A DNA stretch of 64,000 nt from Diphasiastrum complanatum (lineage: Eukaryota; Streptophyta; Lycopodiopsida; Lycopodiales; Lycopodiaceae), in the NCBI GenBank assembly GCA_029204225.1, contig MU832547.1, positions 1 through 64,000 on the forward strand, read 5' to 3'. This document shows, piece after piece, positions 53,701 to 63,479 of this stretch. Numbering within the stretch: position 1 is the stretch's first letter; every line of letters begins with the position of its first letter. The notes beneath the pieces were generated by a model that saw only the letters and a list, made by a program, of their open reading frames with translations, was not told the DNA's origin and ran no database searches. A program made the translations under genes and the position numbers.

Positions 53701-54870
53701 CGCCCGGCAGTGTTGCAGTTTGACGCGCTTCACTTCCCGTCTTATCCTAGACTGCACTTCTCTCTCCCTCTCTTTTGTCTGTTTTATCCAAAGTTGCTCT
53801 CATAAAAGTGGACAGGGAAGGAGTTGATGTTACACCATCAAAAGTGATGGGTCTTGGAGGCATGGAGGCACTTCCACATTGTAAGCACTTGGGCCCATGG
53901 TGGTTACCGCTATTGTTGGGTCCCACTTGGCCCTAAACCCAGCCACATGGTAACTATGTTTCACTGCATAATTGCATTTACACACAAAATAATAGCACAA
54001 ATAAGTCATATTTGCTGCTCACTACTAATAAAAACTCTTCAAGGCATAAAAAATGGGATCTTTGTGAAAAAATCAGATCCTAAACATGCTTAATGGATCA
54101 TTAGATCTTTGGCTAAATTTGGATGCACATCTAGATTCATCTACAAGCTAGAAATCATGCATCGGTGATTTATTTACAGGTTTGCATAGCGATTTTTTTA
54201 TGGAGTTACAGGTTCATGTTGCGTTTTCCAGGGAACTAACTGTGTGCTGCAGGTTTAGGAGCCAAGTAAAGCCATTTTTGAATGGTTTGGTTCACAACAA
54301 ATTCTATTCTGTGGAATAGGGTGGGCAGCCTGCAAAATTAGTTTCAGAGGAAATTTGGGCAGCATCTACCCTGTTTCTCTGTCATAATGAAATTAAACCC
54401 TATAAATTTGTAAATAAATGATTGTTTATGCTTCTGAAGAACTTAGTAAAGCTAAGCAAAGAGTAAATGCGCCTTATTGTAAGCTGCAATCTGCAAAAAA
54501 CAGCAGATGCAATAGGCTTATTACTTCCTGCAATCAAAGTAAAATAAAGCTAGAGAAAACTAGAATGTTTTCCCATCCAAAAAACCGCTTCAGAACGGCC
54601 CTCCAACACGTCTGTTATCACCCGAATTCTTGCATATAATAGGATGGATAGTGGTGAGGGAAGGTGCGCCTCCATCTCTCACCATAGCCGCGACTTCTCT
54701 CTCTCTCTCTCTCGGGTTTGGGCCAGAACAGTAAGGCACGGCGGCCCGAGGTCTTGTTTTTTTGGAGGGAAGGAAGGAGAGGGGGCCGCATGACATAGAT
54801 AACTTAAGTTTTCTTTTTAGAAAACTTGAGTGGTGGGTGTGTATGGTAGGTGTAAAAGGAGGGGGGCGTG
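53701..54870. other. Spacer left of the chromovirus
   Basis: No gene. A (CT)n run of about 17 bases lies at 54695-54713, followed by G-rich sequence (54760-54790, 54858-54866) into which the chromovirus D inserted. Confidence 0.4.
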
Positions 54871-55695
54871 TGTTGCGTCGGCGCCTCAAAGGGCGCTGGG
54901 ACTTGAGCAGTTTCCCCAACACGCGCTTAGGTCTAACATTCATCCATCATGTACTTACGTAAAAGCCAACTCAGAAACATAACAAGGTTAACCATTCAGA
55001 CTTAAGAAAACTGGAATCCCAACCAACCTGAAAGCCAACTCAGAATCCGTCCCAAAAGGTAACCAAAGGCAAAGACAAGCCACACATAAAACCCAAGGCA
55101 TAGTGGTCGCCAAACTGACCAATTGGCATAGCGGCAAGCCCCATGTCGATGACAGGGACCCTTAGGCACCAGCGACGCAAAAAGGTTGTAGTACATTCAT
55201 ACATAGACTGACTGGTCTCGGGGCCACCAACACGTGCTGGGCATTGTGCCTGGCTCGTGCTGGTAGAGGGAGCTGAGACCTGGCGATTGGATTTCTGGCA
55301 CTGGTTGAGCTGCCCAAGTTTCTGTCTGCGGGACTCCCCCTATAGTTCTGTTGTGATTCGGCGCACCCCCTCTGTTCTGAAACATAGTGCTTTCTGGTAA
55401 AGCATGCTTTTTGGGACTTAGTTTTTATTTTGCTGATTAAGCCTGGCAAGCCTGGCAGAATCAGTCTGGCTCCCAGACATGGGTCCCGGGAGCCGTCTCG
55501 GCGGCATAATCAACTTGCTTCCTGACTAGGCCATGACTCGAGCTCCAGAGCTAGCTCATGACTTGTGACTACTTGACTGGCTCACCACAGGTCGGAGGCT
55601 TAGTCCTTGACGTTCTAACTTGCTCTGGGACCTTAGGGAGCGTCACCCCTTAGAGTCTTACAGGGCACGCTGGGTGCACCTGAGTCAGCTTTACA
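54871..55695 (-). repeat. Element D 3' LTR
   Basis: 825 bases, TGTTGCGTCGG ... GCTTTACA on the plus strand. It matches the right LTR closely, but lacks about 90 bases present there at 60462-60551 (around TCCACTTGGACCAGTCCC). Short frames read from it also appear in the other LTR and are not genes. Confidence 0.9.
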
Positions 55696-55712
55696 ACATC
55701 CTCCCCTCGTTT
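55696..55712 (-). other. Element D polypurine tract
   Basis: Minus strand AAACGAGGGGAGGATGT immediately before the LTR start TGTAAAGC. A clean boundary element in the expected place. Confidence 0.8.
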
Positions 55713-56011
55713 GAAAAAGCTGATGTCCTCATCAGGGCCAAACTAGACCTAGGACGTATGGTACGGGCTTAATTCACCAGCCTTAACAACTTTGAATTAA
55801 AAAATACATTGGCAGTAGCACAAAAAAAGTGTAGATAAAGTTCACTTACGTAAAACCTATATAAAGCTGCAAGTGATTTATTGACAAACTTAAGAAAGAT
55901 ACTTGGAAGTTCCTTGAACTTCAGAATGGCCATGAATGTTTATGTAGGAGGCATGCCACCAGGTAGTGCTTTGTGTGCCGATCTGGGAAAACGGCTATTG
56001 CATTGGTTCTT

Positions 56012-56194
56012 CTACAGATAATCTGCTAGTACTTCAGAGGCTCCCTCCTTAAGTTTGTCTTCATACTCCCAAGAAGCCTCAATAAGTGGAGCTTGTAGCC
56101 ACTTCACTAGATATTCACGTTGAACGCCAGTTCGCTTTCTATGTGTCAATATTTGTTCTGGTACAAGCTGCCTCTTCGTATCATCAAGTGTCAT
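56012..56194 (-). CDS. Element D: chromodomain at integrase C-terminus
   Basis: 60 codons with VPEQILTHRKR, EYLVKWLQAPLIEASWEYEDKL: the aromatic cage residues and the YLVKW core of a chromodomain are visible. In chromoviruses this module reads histone marks and steers integration into particular chromatin. It would be the end of the pol polyprotein; a region of about 150 bases with stops (56195-56345) separates it from the integrase frame. The segment between GPY/F and the chromodomain is frameshifted. Confidence 0.85.
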   Translation of the reverse strand: MTLDDTKRQLVPEQILTHRKRTGVQREYLVKWLQAPLIEASWEYEDKLKEGASEVLADYL

Positions 56195-57337
56195 TGGTGG
56201 GTGACGGAGTTCGTGTTGCCGATCAAATCGCTCATCCGGTTTGTACTGTTTGAGTAATTAGATATGAAACACATTGTATATATCCAAGCTGGACGGTAGC
56301 GCCAATCGGTAAGCCACTGAATTGATCTTTTTGGTGACATACTATGGTCCCGCATAAGGTCGAACAAACTTATGAGAAAAACCTTTTGGTAACGCAATGT
56401 TCTTTGTGTTCAGCCATACTTGATCACCCTCCTCAAAATCCAGTTCTCGTCGATGTGGGTTTACGTCAGCTGCCATACTCCTTTGTGACTGCTCTAAAAA
56501 TGACTTCACCTCTGTCAGCGTTGTGTGCCACTCATTGATGAATTCCTCCACAGTGGGTCCTGGTGTTTCTTGCACGCCTGTAAGAAAAGAGCTTGGAACA
56601 ATTGATAGCTGACCATTGCTTATCTCGAAGGGTGCCCTTCCAGTATATCTGTTCACTTGGTTGTTATGTGCAAACTCGAGAATATCCAAGTAGTTGACCC
56701 AATCGGATTGGTCCCAAGCGACATAATTTTGTAAATATTGTTCAATCTGTCGATTGACTCGTTCCGTTTGCCCATCTCTCTTAGGGTGATATGCAGTGCT
56801 GAAATTCAATCCAGTTCCCACGAGGCGAAATAGACAAGTCCAAAACTTTCCGACGAACTTGGTGTCTCGGTCAGAAATAATCGTTCTAGGCAGGCCGTGG
56901 TATTTGAAGACACATTTGAAAAATAACCTTGCCACTTCTTCAGCTGTCACTGAACTTTTAGTTGGTACTAGATGAACTTGCTTTGAAAAGCGGTCAACCA
57001 CCACATAAATTGAGTCGAAGCCTTGGCACCGTGGTAGTTGAACAATAAAATCCATGCTCACCGAATCCCATGGGTATGTTGGTACCGATAATGGTTGGAG
57101 TAGTCCTGCTGGAGCTAGCGGTTCCACCTTCACTTGTTGACATGTCGGGCATGTTTGCACATAGGATTCAACGTCTACCCACATACCTGGCCAATAGAAG
57201 CCTCTTTTGAGAAGTTCATACATGCAATTCACCCCTGGATGTCCGGCGGCTAGTACGTCACGATGTTCTCGCAAGACTTTCTTCCTCAGGTTGATGTTGT
57301 CTGGGACATATACTCTGCGTTGTTTATAAACAACCAT
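56195..57337 (-). pseudogene. Element D: integrase
   Basis: A 331-codon frame carries the zinc domain (HRDVLAAGHPG, then CPTC about 57145), the core with MDFIVQLP (first Asp, about 57030), ISDRDTKFVGKFW (second Asp, about 56850) and HPKRDGQTERVNRQIEQYL (Glu, about 56745-56800), and the GPY/F start RPYAGP near 56345. All DDE residues are in place. The frame ends just inside GPY/F; 56191-56345 continues in another frame (KRSIQWLTDWRYRPAW). The integrase inserts the cDNA into the host chromosome in the nucleus. This is the best-preserved enzyme of the element. Confidence 0.9.
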
Positions 57338-57376
57338 TTGATCTTTCCAAGTGAAATGTTTATGAGGCTTTCCCAG

Positions 57377-57720
57377 CTAAAATTCGATCATTAAGTCCTT
57401 CGCCAACGCATCTGCACCATAATTCTCCCTGATTTCTTGGAGTAGGCCAGTCACCTGAGTTGTCACTGTTGCCATCAAGTGTTCCTGTCTACTTAGTGCG
57501 TCCGCCACCACATTGTTCTTTCCCGCCGTGTGTACAATGTCTATATTGAATTTTGAGAGAAAGTTTTGCCATCGCATTTGCTTTGGCGTGAGCATACCTT
57601 GGGATGAGAAGTACATGAGTGATACATTATCAGTGAACGCCTTAAAGGGTTTTCCTGCCACATAATGTCTCCAATGCTCCACTGCTTGAAATACTGCGAC
57701 CCTTTCTTTTTCATGAGTTG
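57377..57720 (-). pseudogene. Element D: RNase H C-terminal part
   Basis: EHWRHYVAGKPFKAFTDNVSL, TPKQMRWQNFLSKFN and VADALSRQEHL are the conserved blocks of gypsy RNase H and the connection to integrase. A TGA right before WPTHEKE (about 57722), where relatives have NYPTHDKE, separates it from the upstream frame. Confidence 0.85.
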
Positions 57721-58144
57721 GCCATCATCGCTCTACGTCACTCAATTTCTTTGAAAAATATGCAACAGGTTTTCCGTCTTGCATCAACACGGCCCCAATA
57801 ACAAAGTTCGACGCGTCTGTATGTATTTCAAAAGGTTTGCTAAAGTCCGGTAAGGCAAGGATGGGTTCTTGAGTGATCCGTCGTTTTAGTTCTTGGAACG
57901 CTGCTTCACATTCCGGTGTCCATGTCATCTTCAGATGAGTCTTGGTCTGCTCCAACAGTGGTGTCACAATTTTGCTAAATGCCTCAATGAATCTCCTGTA
58001 AAAGTTACATAAGCCCACAAAGGATTTGATGCCATGAACAGTTTTAGGAGCCAACCAATCCAAGATAGTCTTGATCTTCTTAGGATCCATCCGAATTCGT
58101 CCGTAGCCTATAACATGTCCAAGGAAATCAACTTCCTCTACCAC
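57721..58144 (-). pseudogene. Element D: RT thumb/connection and RNase H start
   Basis: EVDFLGHVIGYGRIRMDPKKI, VHGIKSFVGLCNFYRRFIEAFSKI, LKMTWTPECEAAFQELK, EPILALPDFSKPFEIHTDASNFVIGAVLMQ (RNase H first Asp) and PVAYFSKKLSDVE. The frame is shifted relative to the RT palm at about 58145 and ends in TGA at about 57722. Confidence 0.85.
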
Positions 58145-58148
58145 AAAT

Positions 58149-58844
58149 TCACATTTTTTCGCTTTTCGCGAACAAGCTGTTCTTCCTCAGTCGTTGGAGG
58201 ACAGTCCTTAAATGTTTAATGTGATCTTTGAGGCTACAACTAAACACCAAGATGTCATCGATGTACACAATGACAAATTCATCTAAGCAGTCTTGAAAAA
58301 TGTTGTTCATCAACGTGCAAAAAGTGGCTGGTGCGTTTGTTAGACCGAACGGCATCACCTTGAATTCGTGGCTCCCATACCGTGTTCAAAAAGTCGTTTT
58401 GTGCTCATCGCCTTTAGCTATTCGAATTTGGTGATATCCAGATCTAAGATCTATTCGGCTAAAATATCTGGCATGTTTGAGCTGGTCGAACAGGTCATCA
58501 ATTCTAGGCATGGGGTACTTGTTCTTGATGGTACCCTTGTTAAGCATGCGGTAATCCACACACATCCGCAATGTCTTGTCCACCTTTTCCACGAATAGTA
58601 CAGGGGCTCCAAAAGGCGAAGCACTGGGTCTAATGAATCCTTTGTCTATCAACTCACCAAGTTGTCGTTTCAGTTCCACCAACTCTTCTTGGGACATCCT
58701 ATAGGGTGCTTGTGAAGTTGGTTCTGTTCCTGGTACCAACTCAATCTTATGGTCCACTGGTCTTCGAGGAGGTAACTTAGCTGGGATTTCTTCTGGAAAC
58801 ACATCGCTAAATTCCTCTAGCAAATCTACCACCTCCTTTGGCAA
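58149..58844 (-). pseudogene. Element D: RT fingers and palm
   Basis: From [21 protein letters not shown] (start of RT, about 58770-58800), [69 protein letters not shown] (first catalytic Asp, about 58420-58470) and HKTTF, then a TGA where relatives have Arg (about 58383), [12 protein letters not shown], and [12 protein letters not shown] (about 58245-58280) with intact catalytic Asp residues. Only one stop and one frameshift disrupt this domain. Confidence 0.9.
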
Positions 58845-59442
58845 GTTTTTATGTTGTGCATTTTTCCCTTTTGGAACCTCTCTGCAAATACAAAGAAAGC
58901 ACTTTCCTTTTCCCTTTCTCCATGCTTTTAATCACAGATGCAGCAACCAGATTTTGTTCAATATCGGTGCCCTTCGCGTTCCCTCCAGGCAGAGCTTTTG
59001 TCATACAGATCTGTCCCTTGTAATCCAAGAGAACCAAGTTGGAGCTCCTACCCAAAACTGCAATACAATGTTCATTTAGCTAGGGAAGGCCCAAAATTAC
59101 ATCGAAGGCATCCATCTCTAAAATCAAAAAACTAAGTTTAGCCTTCCATCTCCCAATTTGCACCAGGATGTTCAATGTTGCTTTGTCTACGTCCAGTGCT
59201 CCCTTTGTTGTTTCTACCTTGAGCGTTGATGTTACATTTCTGGTCGGCAAGCTAAACTGTTCCACTACGCTCCTTGAAATATAGTTATGTGAAGCTCCGG
59301 AGTCGATCATGAAATCTGACTTCCTCCCCGTGATCTTTCTGGATAGGAATAATAATCTTGAACCAATCTTGGGGGTTGCCCCATGGAAGCTCCTTTCCAT
59401 ACTTGTATGTCGTCCACCCACAAATGTAAATTCCTCCTTCAA
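58845..59442 (-). pseudogene. Element D: aspartic protease
   Basis: FMIDSGASHNYISRSVVEQF (about 59255-59315) carries the DSGA active site. It is followed by LKVETTKGALDVDKATLNILVQIGRWKAKLSFLILEMDAFDVILGLP (in two frames), where DVILG is the second hydrophobic motif. A stop follows at about 59080, then VLLDYKGQICMTKA in a short frame (58849-59055) toward RT. The upstream gag end with a zinc knuckle is not seen. Confidence 0.85.
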
Positions 59443-60122
59443 CTCCCAACTAGATCAGATCACCTGGAAGAAGTTAAGCAACCAGGGGTTATTCAGGTCC
59501 AAACAAGCACGCCACAAACGAACATACCAACCAAAGCAAACACAGAGGATCCCTCTCAAGCCACATTCCCCTTGAGACAGGACGTAGGACCTTTGCCTAA
59601 CCGCGCCCACACAAATCTATCACAGAATTAGCCCACGGAGAAACATCCATACAACCATCCGTGCTTTCACCATTAAGCAGCACATTGCCTCAGTCACGCC
59701 CCACCACTTTTTGGTCGATAGCCCTTATAGCTAAACGATCGGCAGCTATCCCGCACCGGCAGCTAACCACCCGTGCTTTACACTGAATTCGAGCAGCATC
59801 TCTGTATCAATGGTTAACCCATACAGTTCAAATATGTCACCCCGCACCCCACAAGGCATAGATCGTGCTTTCACCAACCTAATGGCAGCACATTGCCTCA
59901 TCTGTCCTACGTACAGACGGTGCCAAGCCCGAACCGCGGGAACTGACCGTGCTTACACCTCGAGGGCAGCACTTTGACTCATCAAGTCCCCCGTTCTGCC
60001 GACCACCCCGACCGTGGACGCACCCGTGCTTACACTGTGGGCATCACCTTGCGCAACGGTTGTCCTGACAAATCCCAAAACGTGGCCATCCCTTTGAGAC
60101 TTGCGTAGCTGATCGGCTAGTC
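59443..60122 (-). other. Element D leader where gag is missing, with degenerate repeats
   Basis: A CCGTGCTTWCACC phrase followed by GGCAGCACWTTGCCTCA-like sequence recurs at 59659, 59771, 59863, 59947 and 60024, spaced 112, 92, 84 and 77 bases. The segment is cytosine-rich on the plus strand and has no gag motif and no zinc knuckle. Either gag was deleted and the leader repeats remain, or the segment expanded. The 59444-59640 part is unassigned. Confidence 0.65.
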
Positions 60123-60135
60123 GGCTCTGATACCA
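60123..60135 (-). other. Element D primer binding site (initiator Met tRNA)
   Basis: On the minus strand TGGTATCAGAGCC follows the LTR end GCGCAACA after a 2-base spacer (TG), as is common in chromoviruses. Confidence 0.85.
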
Positions 60136-60137
60136 CA

Positions 60138-61052
60138 TGTTGCGCTGGCGTCTCAAAGGGCGCTGGGACTTTAGCGGTTTCCCCAACACGCGCTTAAGTC
60201 TAACATTCATCCATCATGCACTTACGTAAAAGCCAACTCAGAAACGTAACAAGCTTAACCATTCAGACTTAAGAAAACTGGAATCCCAACCAACCCGAAA
60301 GCCAACTCAGAATCCGTCCCCAAAAGGTAACCCAAGGCAAAGACAAGCTACACATGAAACCCAAGGCATAGTGGTCGCCAAACAGACCAATTGGCATAGC
60401 GGCAAGCCCCATGTTGATGACAGGGACCCTTAGGCGCCAGCGACGCAAAAAGGTTGTAGTAAGGGTCCTTCCACTTGGACCAGTCCCGGAGGCGAAACCG
60501 AAATGGTAATCATCCCCAAGGATCAACTTTATTAGATTTGGAAGAGGCTACATTCATACATAGACTGACTGGTCTCGGGGCCACCAACACGTGCTGGGCA
60601 TTGTGCTTGGCTTGTGCTAGTAGAGAGAGCTGAGACCTGGCGACTGGATTCCTGGCGCTGGTTGAGCTGCCCAAGTTTCTGTCTGTCGGACTCTCCCTAT
60701 AGTTCTGCTGTGATTCGGCGCACCCCCTCTGTTCTGAAACATAGTGCTTGCTGGTAAAGCACGCTTTTTGGGACTTAGTTTTTATTTTGCTGATTAAGCC
60801 TGGCAAGCCTGGCAGAATCAGTCTGGCTCCCGGACATGGGTCCCGGGAGCCGTCCCGGCGGCATAATCAACTTGCTTCCTGACTAGGCCATGACTCGAGC
60901 TCCAGAGCTAGCTCATGACTTGTGACTACTTGACTGGCTCACCACAGGTCGGAGGCTCAGTCCTTGACGTTCTAACTTGCTCTGGGACCTTAGGGAGCGT
61001 CACCCCTTAGAGTCTTACAGGGCACCCTGGGTGCACCTGAGTCAGCTTTACA
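60138..61052 (-). repeat. Element D 5' LTR
   Basis: 915 bases. Same termini as the left LTR. It has the extra ~90 bases noted there, and otherwise only scattered differences, many of them C/T or G/A. It ends ...TTTACA directly before ATGGGGGGGGGGG. Confidence 0.9.
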
Positions 61053-61574
61053 ATGGGGGGGGGGGCTTGCTTGCTTGTAGATGAATAATGGATTTAATTT
61101 CCGCAATTAGTGCTTTTGTTGTTTTCCCATGGGTATTTCTAGCTCATATTGGACTACGTAAATATGGATGCAGTAGATTTGTGATAGCTTGAAATGGTGT
61201 TATAGTAGATTCTGATGGCATTATATAGTTATGTTTCGTTTTTAGTTGCTTAAGTCAGAATTGCAAAATTCATTGGTATAATTTAATAAGCACATGGGTC
61301 TACCCATAATGAAATTAAACTGAATGAATTTTTTTTAATTTCAGTTTTACTTCCAATGCACAAAGATGACGTTCCAGTGACGGGGGGACACAGGAATCCG
61401 TCCGCATCACTAGGCAGTGATGACACGAAAATCCAACCGACATCACCAGACAATGATGAGGCCCTCGACTCTAATAAATTATTGCACATTTTGGGCAAAG
61501 CGGGTACTGGAACTTCACCAAAGTAATAAGCAACATAATAACCAAATGCAGAACCTTTTTAGCCAATCAAGCTA
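61053..61574. other. Spacer between chromovirus D and gag-RT fusion
   Basis: No gene recognised. A G-run at 61054-61065 marks the right flank of D. A short minus-strand frame at 61283-61498 has no family signature. Confidence 0.35.
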
Positions 61575-61981
61575 TCACCTCAACTAACTTGGGCTACCAA
61601 CCGAAAGTATTTTCCGGTGATAAAAAATTCAAGCGTCCAGAAGTTGTTGAAGACTGGGTTAAGTGTTGGTCAAGCTATTTTAGCTTGCACAATGTCCCAG
61701 AGGATAGGCGAATATCTTTGGTTCTATTGTTTCTGGAAGGCAAGGCCTCCTCATGGTGGAGGGAACTTTCCACAAAACCGGTGTCTTGGGCTGGATTCCT
61801 AGCGGAATTTCGTAAAACTTTCGTGACGATAGACAATTCTAAGTTATATATCTGTTTCATTAACTGCAAGATTAATAAGGAACTTCTTTACGTTGGTCAT
61901 AAGATCACCTCTTTTGGGATCAAGATTGACGAGGAAAAGGTGAAGATGGTAGTGGAATGGCCGGTCCCTCAAACGGTTTAA
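61575..61981 (+). pseudogene. Gypsy gag fused in frame to RT by deletion
   Basis: One open frame of 130 codons. The first ~75 residues are a gypsy gag domain: PKVFSGDKKFKRPEVVEDWV, VLLFLEGKASSWWRELS and WAGFLAEFRKTF. Then, after a short bridge, the residues GHKITSFGIKIDEEKVKMVVEWPVPQTV match the RT thumb (FLGHxIxxxGIxxDxxKxxA), so the sequence jumps from gag to RT. The rest of gag, protease and most of RT are missing. The frame stays open across the junction; a translated product would be a gag-like peptide with a short tail, but no promoter or LTR is seen. Confidence 0.8.
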
Positions 61982-62097
61982 TATACAATTCTATGATATT
62001 TCCATGGAAAAGGGAGACCAAAAGATAGTCTTGGTACTAAAGTTGGATGAATCGAAACTTATTAAAGGACAAAAAATGGAGAGAGCGGGTATAACAC

Positions 62098-62811
62098 TCA
62101 TAAATGGAGCTCTTCAAAACACAAACGATCAAAGAAGATTTCAACTTCAGTGTTCAGTCCGAGAATGAGATCTGGTGGTTGGCAGCCTTTGAAATATGAT
62201 ATTTTAAAAACTAAAAAAGAAAGTATGTTACTTGCTGTTTCAATCAATTTGGGGTGGTCTATTATGTGACTCTTTTGCAAGCTTAACTCTTTTGATTGAT
62301 ACATTTTTCGAGGCCCAAAACCAAGTTCGGTCTGGAGAGCAATGAACTCATCCTCTGAGGGAATATTTTTTTGATGCTCACGGGTCTTCGACAAAGACTG
62401 TTGCAAGCACTCTTCTAGACAAAGTATATGATCATCATCGATCTCATCATCTACTCCAGGAACAATGTCATCATACTCAAAATCAAGAATGTCAGAAAAC
62501 TCACCTAATGTTTTGGCTAAAATACGTAAAACTTCATCTTCACGATAATAAAAAAAATCGCACAAGTTAGGTACAATGAGATAACTATCATTATCTATGT
62601 AATATTTAGGTAAATGAAAAAAAGAACGAGAAGAAATTTCATTTTATTCATCCATAGCACATTTGGTCTCTCCTACAAATGCAGATCGATTATCACTTGG
62701 GTCAAAGTCTATAATGTTGTCATATTTTATGCCAGTTTCTTCAAGAAACTTGACTATATCCTTGATCGTCTGATCTCGTGAAGAGGAGGGAGGTGAAGTC
62801 TGCATGGAGTT
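62098..62811 (-). other. Unassigned long open region, one internal stop
   Basis: On the minus strand one frame is open for about 235 codons from about 62811, broken only by a TAA at about 62641. The first part contains SPPSSSRDQTIKDIVKFLEE and YDNIIDFDPSDNRSAFVGE; the second contains CDFFYYREDEVLRILAKTLG, an acidic run (FEYDDIVPGVDDEIDDDH), LEECLQQSLSKTREHQKN and LGFGPRKMYQSKEL. A region this long with one stop is unlikely by chance in AT-rich DNA. No domain is recognised. It could be the extra ORF of a Tat-type gypsy element (its neighbours are gypsy) or a captured host gene. Confidence 0.35.
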
Positions 62812-62865
62812 TGAGCAATCCACATCATCTGGGATTCAGATAATCAAATATAATAATATATATGC

Positions 62866-63087
62866 TTATTGATATTCAACTAATCTACACTTCTTGTGAC
62901 AAATTTGGCAATAACTGGAGAACTTCAATTTCTCATAAAGTTTTGTACATAATCGATCCAATCTATTTTTCATATGAATTTCAACGTGCTTGACAATATC
63001 AGTGTAATGCATAAAAGTCATGTTCTCAAACGTTTGCAAGGGCAATGTAGCAAAACTTTTGAATATCTTGTAAGCCTCAAAGAACAC
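62866..63087 (-). other. Short open frame with CxxC-H motif
   Basis: 73 codons with YKIFKSFATLPLQTFENMTF, MKNRLDRLCTKLYEKLKF and a final CQICHKKC. The last part resembles a zinc-binding knuckle, but is too short to assign. Same strand as, and directly upstream of, the unassigned open region at 62098-62811. Confidence 0.2.
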
Positions 63088-63202
63088 GTCTTTTTCGATG
63101 AGCTATAGCAAAAACATCAAGAAAGGGATGAAACAACGATATGTGATGGGATATAAAATGACCCCTAAATAAGCTATCGATGCGAAGAAAATGGTAAAGG
63201 AG

Positions 63203-63475
63203 TCAATCTATATCTCGATTACAGTTCAAGCTAACATAAATTCTTGGGGACTGATTGATCATAGAGGTCGAGCCAATCAATTGTTCGAAGGCTTTCTGGT
63301 TCTCTACAGTCCAAGAAAAAGATTCGTTCTTTTTCACTAATGGAGAAATGAGAGAAGAGTAGTTACTCATAAACTTCCTATAATAACCTGCTCTTCCTAG
63401 GAAATAACGTAACTCCTTCACGGTGGTGGGGGGTAGCATCACTTCCAGTCGATCAAGGTCGTATGGGTTAGGCAA
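63203..63475 (-). pseudogene. Gypsy RT thumb/RNase H boundary fragment
   Basis: TTVKELRYFLGRAGYYRKFM, SNYSSLISPLVKKNESFSWT and QKAFEQL are the conserved end of gypsy RT (RxFLGxxxYYRxFI...PL...F.WT..CQxAFexLK). It ends before the RNase H Asp. The style (no zinc insert, FLGRAGYYRKF) suggests the Tat/Athila or a related branch. No neighbouring LTR could be attached. Confidence 0.8.
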
Positions 63476-63479
63476 TGGC

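Larger units (their letters stand above)
54871..61052 (-). mobile_element. Element D: chromovirus (Ty3/gypsy with chromodomain), gag missing
   Basis: About 6.2 kb with two LTRs in the same direction, an initiator-Met primer site inside the right LTR and a polypurine tract inside the left. Minus-strand order: leader with repeats, protease, RT, RNase H, integrase, chromodomain. This is the standard chromovirus order. Gag is absent: only about 680 bases lie between primer site and protease. Several stops and frameshifts (at about 57722, 58145, 58383) inactivate pol, though the RT (YIDD) and integrase (DDE) residues remain. Flanks are GCGTG on the left and ATGGG on the right, so no target duplication is visible. 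The insertion lies in a G-rich site. Confidence 0.9.

Noticed and set aside
54866-61057. Target duplication of chromovirus D
   Set aside because: GCGTG and ATGGG do not match; the site is G-rich and may have been altered after insertion, but no duplication can be claimed.
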